The notes beneath the pieces were generated by a model. That model made no database searches. It was not told the DNA's origin and was given only the letters and a program-made list of their open reading frames with translations. A stretch of DNA of 64,000 nucleotides from Acidobacteriota bacterium. GTDB taxonomy: Bacteria > Acidobacteriota > Blastocatellia > Pyrinomonadales > Pyrinomonadaceae. Position numbers and translations under genes: made by a program. Every line of letters starts with the position of its first letter. The stretch's first letter is position 1. The stretch covers positions 1 through 64,000 of the forward strand of contig JAFAZX010000026.1 in assembly GCA_019239425.1 (NCBI GenBank). Direction: 5' to 3'. Positions 25,020 through 34,199 of this stretch are shown piece after piece.

Positions 25020-25099
25020 AGTAGGCAGTAGGCAGATGGCAGTAGGCAGTTAAGACAAATCGTCTTTAACTGCCTACTGCCATCTGCCTACTGCCTACT
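25020..25099. repeat. AGTAGGC-family inverted repeat, copy 2 (best-matched)
   Basis: Perfect 34-bp arms (25020-25053 and 25066-25099) of four heptamers each, around a 12-nt loop that itself can pair. It lies between convergent genes. The right arm supplies the TAG stop codon of the GT39 gene (25097-25095). Confidence 0.93.
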
Positions 25100-26738
25100 C
25101 CTTCGAATACACCTCGGCGGCGACGGCGCCGTCGATGACGATCTGAGTTTCGGGTTTGAAGTGGGCGCGGACGCGTTCCATCTCTTCACGGTTCTCGAAG
25201 TAGGTGCGGCCGCGTTGGAGGATGGCGTAGACGGGGCCGGGCGCGCTCGTCACGTCGAACCGCGAATCGGAGATGACCTCGGAGCGGAGGTCTGTGCGGC
25301 CGAAGCGCGCGAGGTAGTGGCCGACGACGCCGGGCGTCTCGTGCGCGACCGTGCTGCCCGGCGGCGCGTGCCCGGCGACGTACTCGATGGCCTCGCGCAG
25401 CCCGTCGTCGTAGAGTTCGTCGTGCGGGAAGTAGTAGCCGGCCGGGCGCGGCGCGAGCGCGTTCGTGTAGAGCGCGTAGTGCGGCCCCGCCGCGGCCGCG
25501 CCCCACGCCGGCACGCCGACGAAGAGCGCGAGCGAAGCCAGGCCCGCGAAGCCTGCGAGCCCCGGCCTGCGCTCGGCCTTCAACAACCCCTTCAGCCAAC
25601 GCGTCAGCGCGACCACGCCGACCGCCGCCGTCATGTAGACGAACGGCATCAAGCTTAGCGTGTAGCGCAGCCACTTCGCCCCGAAGAGGGAGTAGGGCAC
25701 GATCCAGAAGAGGAGCATGAAGAGGAGGAAGGCCGCGCCCGGCTCGCGCCTCCCGCGCCAGAGCGCGACCAGTCCCGCCGCGAACGCCGACAGCACGGGC
25801 ACCGGCGTCTTCGTCACCAGGTACAGCAGGTAGAAGTAGACGGGCGTCGCGCCGAACGGCGCCTTCGAGACGACGTTGTGGTAGAGCGTCTCGCCCATCA
25901 GGTAGCCGTGGTGCGTCAGCAGCCCCTCGCTCGAATAGGCCGAAAGGTACTTCCACGTCTGGGGCAAGAGCACCGCCGGGTTGACCAGGAGGAACGTGAC
26001 CGCGACGACCACGTAGAAGAGTGCGGGCGTGTTGCCGCGCGGCTCCCCCGGCTCGCGCTTCCGCACGTGGAAAAGGTAGTGGTAGAGCATGTTCAGCCCG
26101 AAGTAGTGCGGGAAGTACTTCGACGCGAACATCAGGCCCCACGAGACCGCGCTCAGGAGGTAGTTCTTCCTCTTCGCCGCGGGGTCGAAGCCGCTCGCCT
26201 GCTTCGCACGGATGTAGAAGTAGAGCGCGAAGAGCATGAAGAAGACGAGCAGCGTGTCCTCCTTCGCCACGCGGTTGTAAGTGACGGCGCCGACGCCCGT
26301 CGCCCAGAGCGCGGCCGCGACCAGCCCCGTGCGGCGGCCGAAGAAGGCGGACGTGAGCAGGAAGACGGGGAAGAGCGTGAGCGTGCCGAAGAGGACGTTG
26401 GGGAAGCGTATCGACGCCTCGTCGCCGACGGCGTTCAGCCCCCACGAGTCGGCCGCGCGGGCGGAGGCGTAGATGAGCGCCTTCATCACCATCGGGTGCT
26501 CGGCGTTCTCGGTGAAGTCGCCGCGGTCGTAGGCGCGCACGGCTTCGAGCTTGTTGATCTCGTCCTCGGCGAAACCGACCTCGCCGACGCCGCCCGCGCG
26601 CAGGGCGAACCCCGCGGCCGCCAGCACGACCAGCACCAGCGCCGCGTAGCGCTCCAGCACTTCCGCCAGCCCGCGCGCGCGCGCCGCCGCCGGCAGCGTC
26701 CGCGCCCCCTCGGAATCAAGCTCAATCGGTCTTGCCAA
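25095..26738 (-). CDS. GT39/PMT-like membrane glycosyltransferase
   Basis: A 547-residue polytopic membrane protein that transfers a sugar from a polyprenyl-phosphate donor to a lipid or protein in the periplasm. About 11-12 membrane helices are visible. The family's acidic loop motif after the first helix is present (GFAEDEINKLEAVRAY), with the following AEHPMVMKALIY. The start is a TTG at 26738 behind an AGAGGG site. It lies 31 bp downstream of the LPG-synthase-like flippase gene on the same strand, a pairing common in envelope glycolipid loci. Its stop codon lies inside an AGTAGGC repeat arm. Confidence 0.85.
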   Translation of the reverse strand: MARPIELDSEGARTLPAAARARGLAEVLERYAALVLVVLAAAGFALRAGGVGEVGFAEDEINKLEAVRAYDRGDFTENAEHPMVMKALIYASARAADSWGLNAVGDEASIRFPNVLFGTLTLFPVFLLTSAFFGRRTGLVAAALWATGVGAVTYNRVAKEDTLLVFFMLFALYFYIRAKQASGFDPAAKRKNYLLSAVSWGLMFASKYFPHYFGLNMLYHYLFHVRKREPGEPRGNTPALFYVVVAVTFLLVNPAVLLPQTWKYLSAYSSEGLLTHHGYLMGETLYHNVVSKAPFGATPVYFYLLYLVTKTPVPVLSAFAAGLVALWRGRREPGAAFLLFMLLFWIVPYSLFGAKWLRYTLSLMPFVYMTAAVGVVALTRWLKGLLKAERRPGLAGFAGLASLALFVGVPAWGAAAAGPHYALYTNALAPRPAGYYFPHDELYDDGLREAIEYVAGHAPPGSTVAHETPGVVGHYLARFGRTDLRSEVISDSRFDVTSAPGPVYAILQRGRTYFENREEMERVRAHFKPETQIVIDGAVAAEVYSKE

Positions 26739-26769
26739 ACAGAACCCTCTGAACAGCGTCGGGATGAAC

Positions 26770-27864
26770 TTAAGTTTCGGTGACCGCGTCGGCGCGCGCC
26801 TTCTCGCCCAGCGCCGCGGCCTGCGCGCGCTCGGCCTCCGCGGCGACCGTGCGCAGGGTGAGGCCGCGCGCCAGGAGGAGCACGACGCCCACGGCCATCC
26901 AGAAGAGCATCCGCGCCTTGCGCACGATGGCGAGCGTCACACCCGCGGCCACGCCGAAGGCGAGCACCTGCGCGAGTTTCCCCGTGCCCAGCTCGTCGAT
27001 GCCGGCGCGCAAGGGTACGAACTTGAAGACGACCGTGATGACGCGGTTGACCGACTCGAAGAGGAAAGCCGCGAGCACGCTCGGCCGGTTGCCGTCGATG
27101 AGCCAGATGGTCAGGTACCCTTCGGCCACGCCGAGCAGGTGGAAGAGCGCCTCGCACAGAAGTATGCCGGGGAAGCGCCGCCGGTTGCGCGAGTAGAAGC
27201 CGTAGATGCGCTCCTCGAACGAGCCGACGCGCGCGAGCCTTCGCTCCAGCGCCTTCCGTCCCAGCCCCCGCGCCGCCGTCCACCTGAGCGTCGCGCTGAA
27301 GAACCTCCACTCGCGCCTGAGCGCGTAGGCGGCGAAGGCGACGAAGATGACTGCCCCGACGACGATGCCGTAGCTCGAATACCTTAAGACCTTCGGCAGG
27401 GGGAACGCGATGAGCAGGGCGGCCGCGCCCGAGAAGATGAAGAGCGCGACCGAGAGCATGTAGAAGATGTTCTCGACGGCGATGGCCGAGAAGGTCGCGG
27501 CGAAGGGGACGCCGCGGCGCGAGGCCATCGCGGCCTTCGTCGGCTCGCTCACGACGATGCCGAGCGGGACGACGTTGCCGGCCGCGTCGCCGATGAGGTA
27601 CGCCTTGAAGGCCTCCACGAAGCCGAGGCGGTGCGGCTCCTCGAAGCAGAGCGTCCAGGCGCGCACGCGGACGGCGAAGCGCAGCCCCGCGAGCAGGAGG
27701 ATGGGCGCGAACCACCAGCCGATCTGCGTGATGTTCGACCAGACCTCGCCCGGCCCCGCGCGCCAGACGAAGTATGCGAAGAGCACAAGCCCCGCCGCCG
27801 CGAAGACCAGCCCCGCCGGCGCGAGCCTGCTGCGCGACTTCACCTCTTTCGGACTCTCTCCCAT
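26770..27864 (-). CDS. lysylphosphatidylglycerol synthase TM-region/UPF0104 family protein
   Basis: A 364-residue protein with about eight membrane helices, matching the LPG synthase/AglD flippase-like domain (GDAAGNVVPLGIVVSEPTKA and FVPLRAGIDELGTGKLAQ). It has no C-terminal aminoacyl-transferase domain, so it is more likely a lipid or polyprenyl-linked sugar translocator or accessory protein than an LPG synthase. The reading frame also opens at a TTG (27873), but ATG 27864 follows GAGGG more closely. It leads the two-gene unit with the GT39 enzyme downstream. Confidence 0.82.
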   Translation of the reverse strand: MGESPKEVKSRSRLAPAGLVFAAAGLVLFAYFVWRAGPGEVWSNITQIGWWFAPILLLAGLRFAVRVRAWTLCFEEPHRLGFVEAFKAYLIGDAAGNVVPLGIVVSEPTKAAMASRRGVPFAATFSAIAVENIFYMLSVALFIFSGAAALLIAFPLPKVLRYSSYGIVVGAVIFVAFAAYALRREWRFFSATLRWTAARGLGRKALERRLARVGSFEERIYGFYSRNRRRFPGILLCEALFHLLGVAEGYLTIWLIDGNRPSVLAAFLFESVNRVITVVFKFVPLRAGIDELGTGKLAQVLAFGVAAGVTLAIVRKARMLFWMAVGVVLLLARGLTLRTVAAEAERAQAAALGEKARADAVTET

Positions 27865-28293
27865 CACCCTCAACTTCTACGCCGCCCGCGCCGGCGACGG
27901 TTCGAACGTGTCGGCGCGAAACGGGTCACTGCAAGATACGCCAAAACCGCCGCGGCCCCAAGCGCCGGGCACACACCCTAACTAAAATCGTGCCACGCGG
28001 CGCACACGCCGGGCGCGCGCGCTTTCGAAGCCCCGCTCAGTGTCTCTCGCCTTCCGGCCCGCTGGATTTTTACTGCCGACGAAAGACGAATCCTGCGCCC
28101 CGCCCTCAAATAAATTTTCTAAAAAAGATGACCTTTGACGCCGCCCGAGCGTCATATGTTAGGTTGAAATGTGCGCGCCTCGCCGCGCGGCCCGCCAGAC
28201 GGCCCTCGCCCCCCGAGGGTTTTCAGACGACGGCCGAAGAATCGCTTGGCCCGTTTCACTCTACACAGCTCGTTCGACAGGAGTACGTCCCTT
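27865..28293. promoter_or_regulatory. divergent intergenic region, no gene seen
   Basis: A 429-bp gap between a leftward membrane-protein gene and the rightward giant protein gene. It has an A/T-rich stretch at 28105-28165 with TTGACG at 28135-28140 and TATGTT at 28155-28160, only 14 bp apart, so this is not a firm promoter. An open frame starting at 28171 reads through into the giant gene but lacks a signal peptide and is probably leader. No RNA gene or repeat hairpin is visible. Confidence 0.35.
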
Positions 28294-31200
28294 TTGAGTA
28301 ACAGACGCGCTGCCCGCCTCACGCTGGCCTGTGTTGTCGTCTGCATCGCCGCGGCGCTGGCCGCGTCCGCGCGCCCCTCCCGCGCCGGCTCGGTGCGTGC
28401 GCCCGCGCGCGCCGCACAGACCTTCAACCTCGCGGACTTCGGCGCCGCGGGCGACGGCGTGACCGACGACGGCCCCGCCCTCCAGGCGGCGCTCGACGCG
28501 GTCATCGCCGCGGGCGGCGGCACGCTGCTCGTGCCCGCGGGCCACTTCGCCATCGCCACGCCGGTCACGGCCGTGCCCGCGGTGGGCGGCGTCTCGATAG
28601 AGATTCGCGGCGTCGAGTCTTCGACGCCCGTCCCGCCCCCGACCGCGGACGGCAACACGCTCTCGCAAGGACTCAGCCTCCCCACCGAGTTCATACCGAT
28701 GACCGGCGCGCAGGTGGCGCTCACGTTCGGGAGCCTGCGCGGCCTGCTCATCCAGGACGTCGCCTTCGTCGGCACGCCCGACGCCGAGACGGACGCGCTC
28801 ATCACGCTCTCGGTCGCCAACGTCCCCGACGCCGTCGTCCGCCACTGCGAGTTCTACGGCCTGAGCAGTACCCTGCCCGGCGGCGCCATCGTGCAGAACT
28901 GGGGCGGCGGCCTCACGATTCAGCAGAGCGAGTTCCTCGGCTGCACGGCCAACAGCGGCCTCTACACGCCGGTCGTGCAGAACTACCTCTGGGAGTCGGT
29001 GACGGTCGAGGACAGCATCTTCATCGACTACGGGCAGCGCCCGGAGCTGTACGCCAAGACGGGACTCGGCTCGCCGCTCTCCTGGGTCAACATCGGGCAC
29101 GCCGCGCCGCCGACGGCCCGCTCCTCGCGGCGCGAGGTCGTGCTGCGCAACGTCTTCCTCGACGAAGGCGGCTGGCAGGCCGTCACCGCCGACCCCGCGC
29201 GCTACCAGAGCCCGCCCGTCCCCGTCGACCTCTTCTACGCGACGGGCCTGTACGTCAACGTCTCGAACTTCGACACGACCGGCCTCTACCTCTCCGGCAT
29301 CAGTCAGGTGCTCGTCGAGGACTCCACCTTCACTTGGAGCCGCCAGGCCGACTCGGCCGTCTACATCGTCGACGCGCAGGACGCCATCCTCGACCGCCTC
29401 CAGACCTCGGCCGCCGCGACGCGCCTGCGCGCCGAGGACGGGACGCAGCGCCTGACGGTCATCGCCTCCGTCTACACAGACCTCGCGTCCGCGGCGCAGC
29501 AGACGGTCGTGCTCAACCCCTTGACGCCGGACGAAGACCCCGTGCGCTACGTCCGCGCGCAGTTCGAGTCGGCGCTCGGGCGCGAGCCGGACGCGGCGGC
29601 CCACTACTACTGGTCGCGCGCGCTCCTCGACTGCGGCGCGGACTCGGCCTGCCTCACTTCGCAGCGCTCGAAGCTCGCCGCCTACCTCGCCTCGAACCCG
29701 GCGCCCGCGTTCGACTTCAGCGGGCGCGCGACCGACGAGAACGGACAACCGCTCGCGGGCGTCACCGTCACGCTCACGGGCACGCACTCCGCGGCGACCG
29801 TGGCGACCTTGACCGGCGCCGACGGCACGTACTCCTTCGGCCGCCTGCCGACGAGCGGCACCTACACGCTCTCGGCCTCGAAGCGCCACTACACTTTCAC
29901 GACGCCGACGGCCTCGGTCGTCAGGCCGCCGGGCGCGCAGGCCGTGGACTTCCCCGCGCGGCTCAACCGGTACTCAATCGGCGGGCGACTCCTCGACGAA
30001 CTCGGACGCGCCATACAGGGCGCGACCCTGACGCTCTCCGGCGCGCAGTCCGCCGCGGCCACCTCGGACGCGAACGGCAACTACGCCTTCACGAACCTCG
30101 CGGCCGGCGGCAACTACGTCGTCAACGCTTCGAGCGCGCGCTACTCGTTCGCGAGTCCTTCGCGAACCTTCACAGACCTCGACGCGAATAAGACCGCCGA
30201 CTTCGCCGGTTGGTCGTTCTCCTACAAAGTCAACGGGCAGGTCGTCGACTCGACGAACAACCCCGTGGCCGGCCTCTCCGTCACGCTCTCCGGCGCGAAG
30301 ACGGCGGCCGCCACGACCGACCTTCAGGGCAAGTTCGCCTTCACAAACCTTCCGCCCGGCGGCAGCTTCACGGTCACGCCCGCAAAGCTCTTCGGCTATC
30401 TCTTCACGCCGGCCGCGAAGACCTTCGACAACCTTTCGGCCGACCAGGCGGCGGCCTTCGTCGCCGTCCCGACCAACTTCAAGCTCGCCGGGCGGGTCAC
30501 GTCGAACGGGACAGCGCTCGCGGGCGTGAACGTCACGCTCTCCGGCGCGAAGACCGGCACGGCGACGACCGACGCGCAAGGCAACTACGCGTTCAGCGTC
30601 CCCGTCCACGGCGACTACGCGGTCGCGCCTTCGAAGACGCACTACACGTTCGACCGCGCGAGCGCCTCCTTCAAAGACGTCGCCGCCGACCAGACGGCCG
30701 ACTTCGTCGCCGCGCTCGACCGCTTCAAGCTCGGCGGCAGCGTCAGGCGACCGAACGGCGCCGCGATGTCCGGCGTGACCGTGACGCTCTCGGGCGGCCA
30801 GACGCCCGCGACCGTCATCACCGACGCGCAGGGCGCTTACAGCTTCGCGAACCTGCCCGCGGGCGGCAACTACACCGTCACGCCCTCGAAGACCGGCTAC
30901 GACTTCGCCCCCTCTTCGAAGAGTTTCACAGACCTCGGCGCGGACTCGACGGCCGACTTCACCGCCACGCCCGCGAACGTCGTCATCTCGGGCCGCGTCG
31001 CCGAAGGCGCGAACGCGCTCGCCGGGGTCACGGTCACGCTCTCCGGCGCCAAGACCGGCACGGCGACCTCGGACGCGCAGGGCAACTACTCCTTCAACGT
31101 CATCTCCGAGGGCGGCTACACCGTCACGCCCTCGAAGACGCACTACAAGTTCGCGCCGGCGGGTTCGACTTTTAATAACCCGACCTCCGCGCAGAAGGCG

Positions 31201-33327
31201 GACTTCGCCGCGACGCTCGACCGCTTCAAGATTTCGGGCCGCGTCGCCGACAAGGACGACGCAGGCGTAGCAGGCGTGACCGTCACGCTCTCCGGCGCGC
31301 AGGCCGCGACCGCGCAGACGGACGCGCAGGGCAACTACTCTTTCACGAACCTGCCCGCGGGCGGCGACTACACGCTCACGGCCGCGAAGGCCAACTACTC
31401 TTTCGGCCCGGCCTCCTCATCAATCAAAGACCTCGGCGCCGACGCCGTCTCGAACTTCAGGGCCACGCTCCTCGACTACCAGGTCAGCGGGCGCGTCACC
31501 TCGAACGGGGCCGGGCTGGCGGGCGTCACCATGACGCTCTCGGGGACGAAGGCGGGCGGGACGACGACCGACGCGCAGGGCAACTACTCGTTCACCGTCC
31601 CGGCCGGCGGGAACTACACGCTCAGCGCGTCCCTGAAGAACTACGTCTTCACGCCGCCGGTGGCGGCTTTGCAGAACGTCGGCGGCGACCGTGCGGTCGA
31701 CTTCACGGCGGCGCTCGACCGCCACTCGATCCTCGGGCGCGTCGCGTACATCAGCGGCGTCGGTGTAGCCGGCGTCAAGCTGACCCTCTCCGGCGCGCAG
31801 GCGGCGACGGCCACCACGGACGCGCAGGGCAACTACTCGTTCTCAGACCTCGCGGCCGGCGGGAACTACACCGTCACGGCCGCGCTTTCGAACCACTCGT
31901 TCGCCCCCGCCGCGCAGACCTTCAACGACCTCGGCGCCAGCGTGCGCCAGAACTTCACCGCGAGCTTCCTGAACTACCGCGTCGGCGGCCGCGTCACCGA
32001 GAAGGGCTTGCCGCTCGCGGGCGTCGCCCTGGAGTTGAAGGGGACGCACGCCGTACTCGGCGCGCAGGCCGCCACGGCGACGACCGGCAACGACGGCGCG
32101 TACTCCTTCAACGTCCCCGCGGGCGGCGACTACGCCGTCAAGCCCTCGAAGAAGAACTACCTCTTCGACCGCGACTCGGCGGAGTTCAAGTCGCTCTCCT
32201 CCGACCAGACGGCCGACTTCGCCGGGCGGCTCCAGACAGTCCTGAGTTTCTCGCCGGCGAGCTACACGGTGGCCGAGGGCGGGAACGTGACCCTGACGGT
32301 CACGCGCGCGGGCGAGACGGCGACCGAGGCGACGGCCGTCTACGAGGGGCGCGGCGACACGGCGAAGATGGGCTCGGACTTCGTCTCCGCCGTCGGCATG
32401 CTCGTCTTCGCGCCGGGCGAGACCTCGAAGAGCTTCACGATCTTCATAACCGACGACGGCTTCTCGGAGGGGCCGGAGCGCTTCACGGTGATGCTGACGC
32501 CGGGCGGCGGCGCGGTCTTGGGCGACGCGCCCGTGGCGTCGGTGACCATCACCGACAACGACCCCGCGCCCTCGGCCGTCAACCCGCTCGAAGACGACGA
32601 GTTCTTCGTCCGCGAGCACTACCGGGACTTCCTCTCGCGCGAGCCGGACGCGCCGGGCCTCAAGTTCTGGACTGACGAGATCAGGAAGTGCGGCACGAAC
32701 GCGCCGTGCCGCGAGGCGCGCCGCATCAGCGTCTCGGCCGCCTTCTTCCTCTCCATCGAGTTCAAGGAGACGGGCTACCTCGTCTACCGCCTCTACCGCG
32801 CGACGTACGGGCGCGCGCCGCAGCGGCTCGGCGAGTTCATGCTCGATTCGAGCGTCGTAAGCAACGGCGTCGTGGTCGGGGCCGACGGCTGGGCCGACCG
32901 GCTCGCCTCGAACAAGCGCGCGTTCCTGGACGACTGGACGCGGCGGCCCGCGTTCGGGGGGCGCTACGCCGCCCTCGACGACGCGCAGTTCCTCGGGGCC
33001 GTCTTCGGGAACATGAACGTGACGCCGACCGACGCGCGGCGCGCGGCGCTGCTCGCGAAACTCGCCGCCGGCGCCACCCGCGCGCAGGTGCTCGCGGAGG
33101 TCATCGAGGACGAGCAGTTCAACAGGCAGGAGCTGAGCCGCGCCTTCGTGCTCATGCAGTACTTCGGCTACCTGAGGCGCGACCCGACCGACCCGCCCGA
33201 CTCCGACCTCACGGGCTACAACTACTGGCTCTCGAAGCTCGACGAGTTCGGCGGCGACTACGAGAAGGCCGAGATGGTCAAAGCCTTCCTCTCCTCCGCC
33301 GAGTACCGCGGCCGCTTCGGGAATTGA
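28294..33327 (+). CDS. giant exported protein: beta-helix, ten Cna-B/regulatory-like repeats, Calx-beta, DUF4214
   Basis: A 1,677-residue secreted protein. I chose the TTG at 28294 because AGGAG lies about 10 bp upstream and a signal peptide starts at once (SNRRAARLTLACVVVCIAAA); the frame upstream lacks such features. Order: a pectate-lyase-like beta-helix (residues about 45-430, opening FNLADFGAAGDGVTDDG); a short DUF4214-like helical piece (GREPDAAAHYYWSRAL); ten repeats of about 84 residues (29710-32238); a Calx-beta domain (SYTVAEGGNVTLTVTR); and a full DUF4214 domain (YRDFLSREPDAPGLKFW). It looks like an adhesin or polysaccharide-binding surface protein. Catalysis by the beta-helix is not proven. 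Confidence 0.88.
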   Translation: MSNRRAARLTLACVVVCIAAALAASARPSRAGSVRAPARAAQTFNLADFGAAGDGVTDDGPALQAALDAVIAAGGGTLLVPAGHFAIATPVTAVPAVGGVSIEIRGVESSTPVPPPTADGNTLSQGLSLPTEFIPMTGAQVALTFGSLRGLLIQDVAFVGTPDAETDALITLSVANVPDAVVRHCEFYGLSSTLPGGAIVQNWGGGLTIQQSEFLGCTANSGLYTPVVQNYLWESVTVEDSIFIDYGQRPELYAKTGLGSPLSWVNIGHAAPPTARSSRREVVLRNVFLDEGGWQAVTADPARYQSPPVPVDLFYATGLYVNVSNFDTTGLYLSGISQVLVEDSTFTWSRQADSAVYIVDAQDAILDRLQTSAAATRLRAEDGTQRLTVIASVYTDLASAAQQTVVLNPLTPDEDPVRYVRAQFESALGREPDAAAHYYWSRALLDCGADSACLTSQRSKLAAYLASNPAPAFDFSGRATDENGQPLAGVTVTLTGTHSAATVATLTGADGTYSFGRLPTSGTYTLSASKRHYTFTTPTASVVRPPGAQAVDFPARLNRYSIGGRLLDELGRAIQGATLTLSGAQSAAATSDANGNYAFTNLAAGGNYVVNASSARYSFASPSRTFTDLDANKTADFAGWSFSYKVNGQVVDSTNNPVAGLSVTLSGAKTAAATTDLQGKFAFTNLPPGGSFTVTPAKLFGYLFTPAAKTFDNLSADQAAAFVAVPTNFKLAGRVTSNGTALAGVNVTLSGAKTGTATTDAQGNYAFSVPVHGDYAVAPSKTHYTFDRASASFKDVAADQTADFVAALDRFKLGGSVRRPNGAAMSGVTVTLSGGQTPATVITDAQGAYSFANLPAGGNYTVTPSKTGYDFAPSSKSFTDLGADSTADFTATPANVVISGRVAEGANALAGVTVTLSGAKTGTATSDAQGNYSFNVISEGGYTVTPSKTHYKFAPAGSTFNNPTSAQKADFAATLDRFKISGRVADKDDAGVAGVTVTLSGAQAATAQTDAQGNYSFTNLPAGGDYTLTAAKANYSFGPASSSIKDLGADAVSNFRATLLDYQVSGRVTSNGAGLAGVTMTLSGTKAGGTTTDAQGNYSFTVPAGGNYTLSASLKNYVFTPPVAALQNVGGDRAVDFTAALDRHSILGRVAYISGVGVAGVKLTLSGAQAATATTDAQGNYSFSDLAAGGNYTVTAALSNHSFAPAAQTFNDLGASVRQNFTASFLNYRVGGRVTEKGLPLAGVALELKGTHAVLGAQAATATTGNDGAYSFNVPAGGDYAVKPSKKNYLFDRDSAEFKSLSSDQTADFAGRLQTVLSFSPASYTVAEGGNVTLTVTRAGETATEATAVYEGRGDTAKMGSDFVSAVGMLVFAPGETSKSFTIFITDDGFSEGPERFTVMLTPGGGAVLGDAPVASVTITDNDPAPSAVNPLEDDEFFVREHYRDFLSREPDAPGLKFWTDEIRKCGTNAPCREARRISVSAAFFLSIEFKETGYLVYRLYRATYGRAPQRLGEFMLDSSVVSNGVVVGADGWADRLASNKRAFLDDWTRRPAFGGRYAALDDAQFLGAVFGNMNVTPTDARRAALLAKLAAGATRAQVLAEVIEDEQFNRQELSRAFVLMQYFGYLRRDPTDPPDSDLTGYNYWLSKLDEFGGDYEKAEMVKAFLSSAEYRGRFGN
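29710..32238 (+). repeat. ten in-frame domain repeats within the giant exported protein
   Basis: Ten tandem beta-sandwich units of 82-88 residues with the consensus AGVTVTLSGA, then TTDAQGNYSF, then PAGGNYTVTPSK, each ending in a short ADF text. DNA identity between neighbouring units is high around the TCTCCGGCGC-AAG core, so copy number may change by recombination. The unit resembles the carboxypeptidase-regulatory/SdrD-B group. Confidence 0.88.
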
Positions 33328-33331
33328 AGAC

Positions 33332-33411
<80 letters not shown>

Positions 33412-33425
33412 TCCCTCCTCCCGGC

Positions 33426-33454
33426 TTGACACCGTCGGCGCCCGACGGTAGGTT
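33426..33454 (+). promoter_or_regulatory. promoter with inverted repeat filling the spacer
   Basis: TTGACA (33426-33431) and TAGGTT (33449-33454) are exactly 17 bp apart. The whole spacer is a 7-3-7 inverted repeat, CCGTCGG-CGC-CCGACGG, an ideal repressor site. It should drive the exported protein/hydrolase pair at 33642-35956, leaving a leader of about 180 nt in which I see no known riboswitch. Confidence 0.6.
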
Positions 33455-33641
33455 GTCCTGTCCCAAATGTTCGCGCCCGGCCCCACCAGCCCCGCGCGGA
33501 CAATCCTAAGCGACAACTGCTCAGGGTTGACGGAAGCCGGTAAAGGGCTTTCAGCGCCCGCGCATCCCTCTGCCCGGGGGTTTGCGGGTCTGTCCGCGGG
33601 CGCGCGGCCCTTGCCCTATACACACCTTCAAGGAGTAGCAC

Positions 33642-34199
33642 ATGTATTTGGAGAACAACCCACCCGCACGCCGGGCGCGAGTCTGGCTGGCGACGCTTTC
33701 ACTCCTCCTGCTCGTACTCGCGGGCACACAGCAGGCGCGCGCGCAGGAGGCGGGCGCCGGCGACAACTCACAGGAACCGAAGATGTCCGACCTCCTCAGG
33801 ATGACCGGCAAGGTCGTCGCCGAGTCGAACGCGCCCGCCGCGGTCGGCAAGTTTAAGGTCAAGAACTACAAGGTCGAAGAGCTGGAGTTGCCCGCGCCGG
33901 TCGATACGGAAGTCGGCGGCAAGCGCGTCAAGGTCTCAAAGGCCTTCCGCGTCACCGTCACCGGCGGCCCCTTCCCCGTCCGCGCGATGCCGGCAGTCGT
34001 CTGGATCGACGACGAGGCGGTCGGCTTCGGCGTCGAGAGCGAAGACCTCGACGCCATCACGGCCGTCACCTTCGACGAATCGCTCCTGAAAGACGGCGCC
34101 ACCGTCTACGTCTCATACGGCGACAAGGAGAATAAGAAAGACCGCTCGGCCCTGCCCGAGAAGCTCAAGCTCAACGCCGCGAAGGGGGGTAACCAGTAA
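33642..34199 (+). CDS. hypothetical exported protein
   Basis: A 185-residue secreted protein that I do not recognise. AAGGAG lies 8 bp before the ATG. Residues 1-35 form a signal peptide ending near QQARAQ. The mature part is beta-rich, with text such as VTGGPFPVRAMPAVVWIDDE and YVSYGDKE, suggesting a single IPT/Ig-like domain. Its stop overlaps the ATG of the hydrolase (TAATG), so the two are translationally coupled and probably act together, for example as a binding partner or chaperone of the hydrolase. Confidence 0.75.
   Translation: MYLENNPPARRARVWLATLSLLLLVLAGTQQARAQEAGAGDNSQEPKMSDLLRMTGKVVAESNAPAAVGKFKVKNYKVEELELPAPVDTEVGGKRVKVSKAFRVTVTGGPFPVRAMPAVVWIDDEAVGFGVESEDLDAITAVTFDESLLKDGATVYVSYGDKENKKDRSALPEKLKLNAAKGGNQ

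Noticed and set aside
28135..28160. A promoter TTGACG...TATGTT before the giant gene
   Set aside because: Spacing of 14 bp is too short for a standard sigma-70 promoter, so it is only mentioned.
28171..28293. A 41-codon longer N-terminus for the giant exported protein
   Set aside because: It is Arg/Pro-rich with no ribosome site and would bury the signal peptide, whereas AGGAG lies properly before the TTG at 28294.
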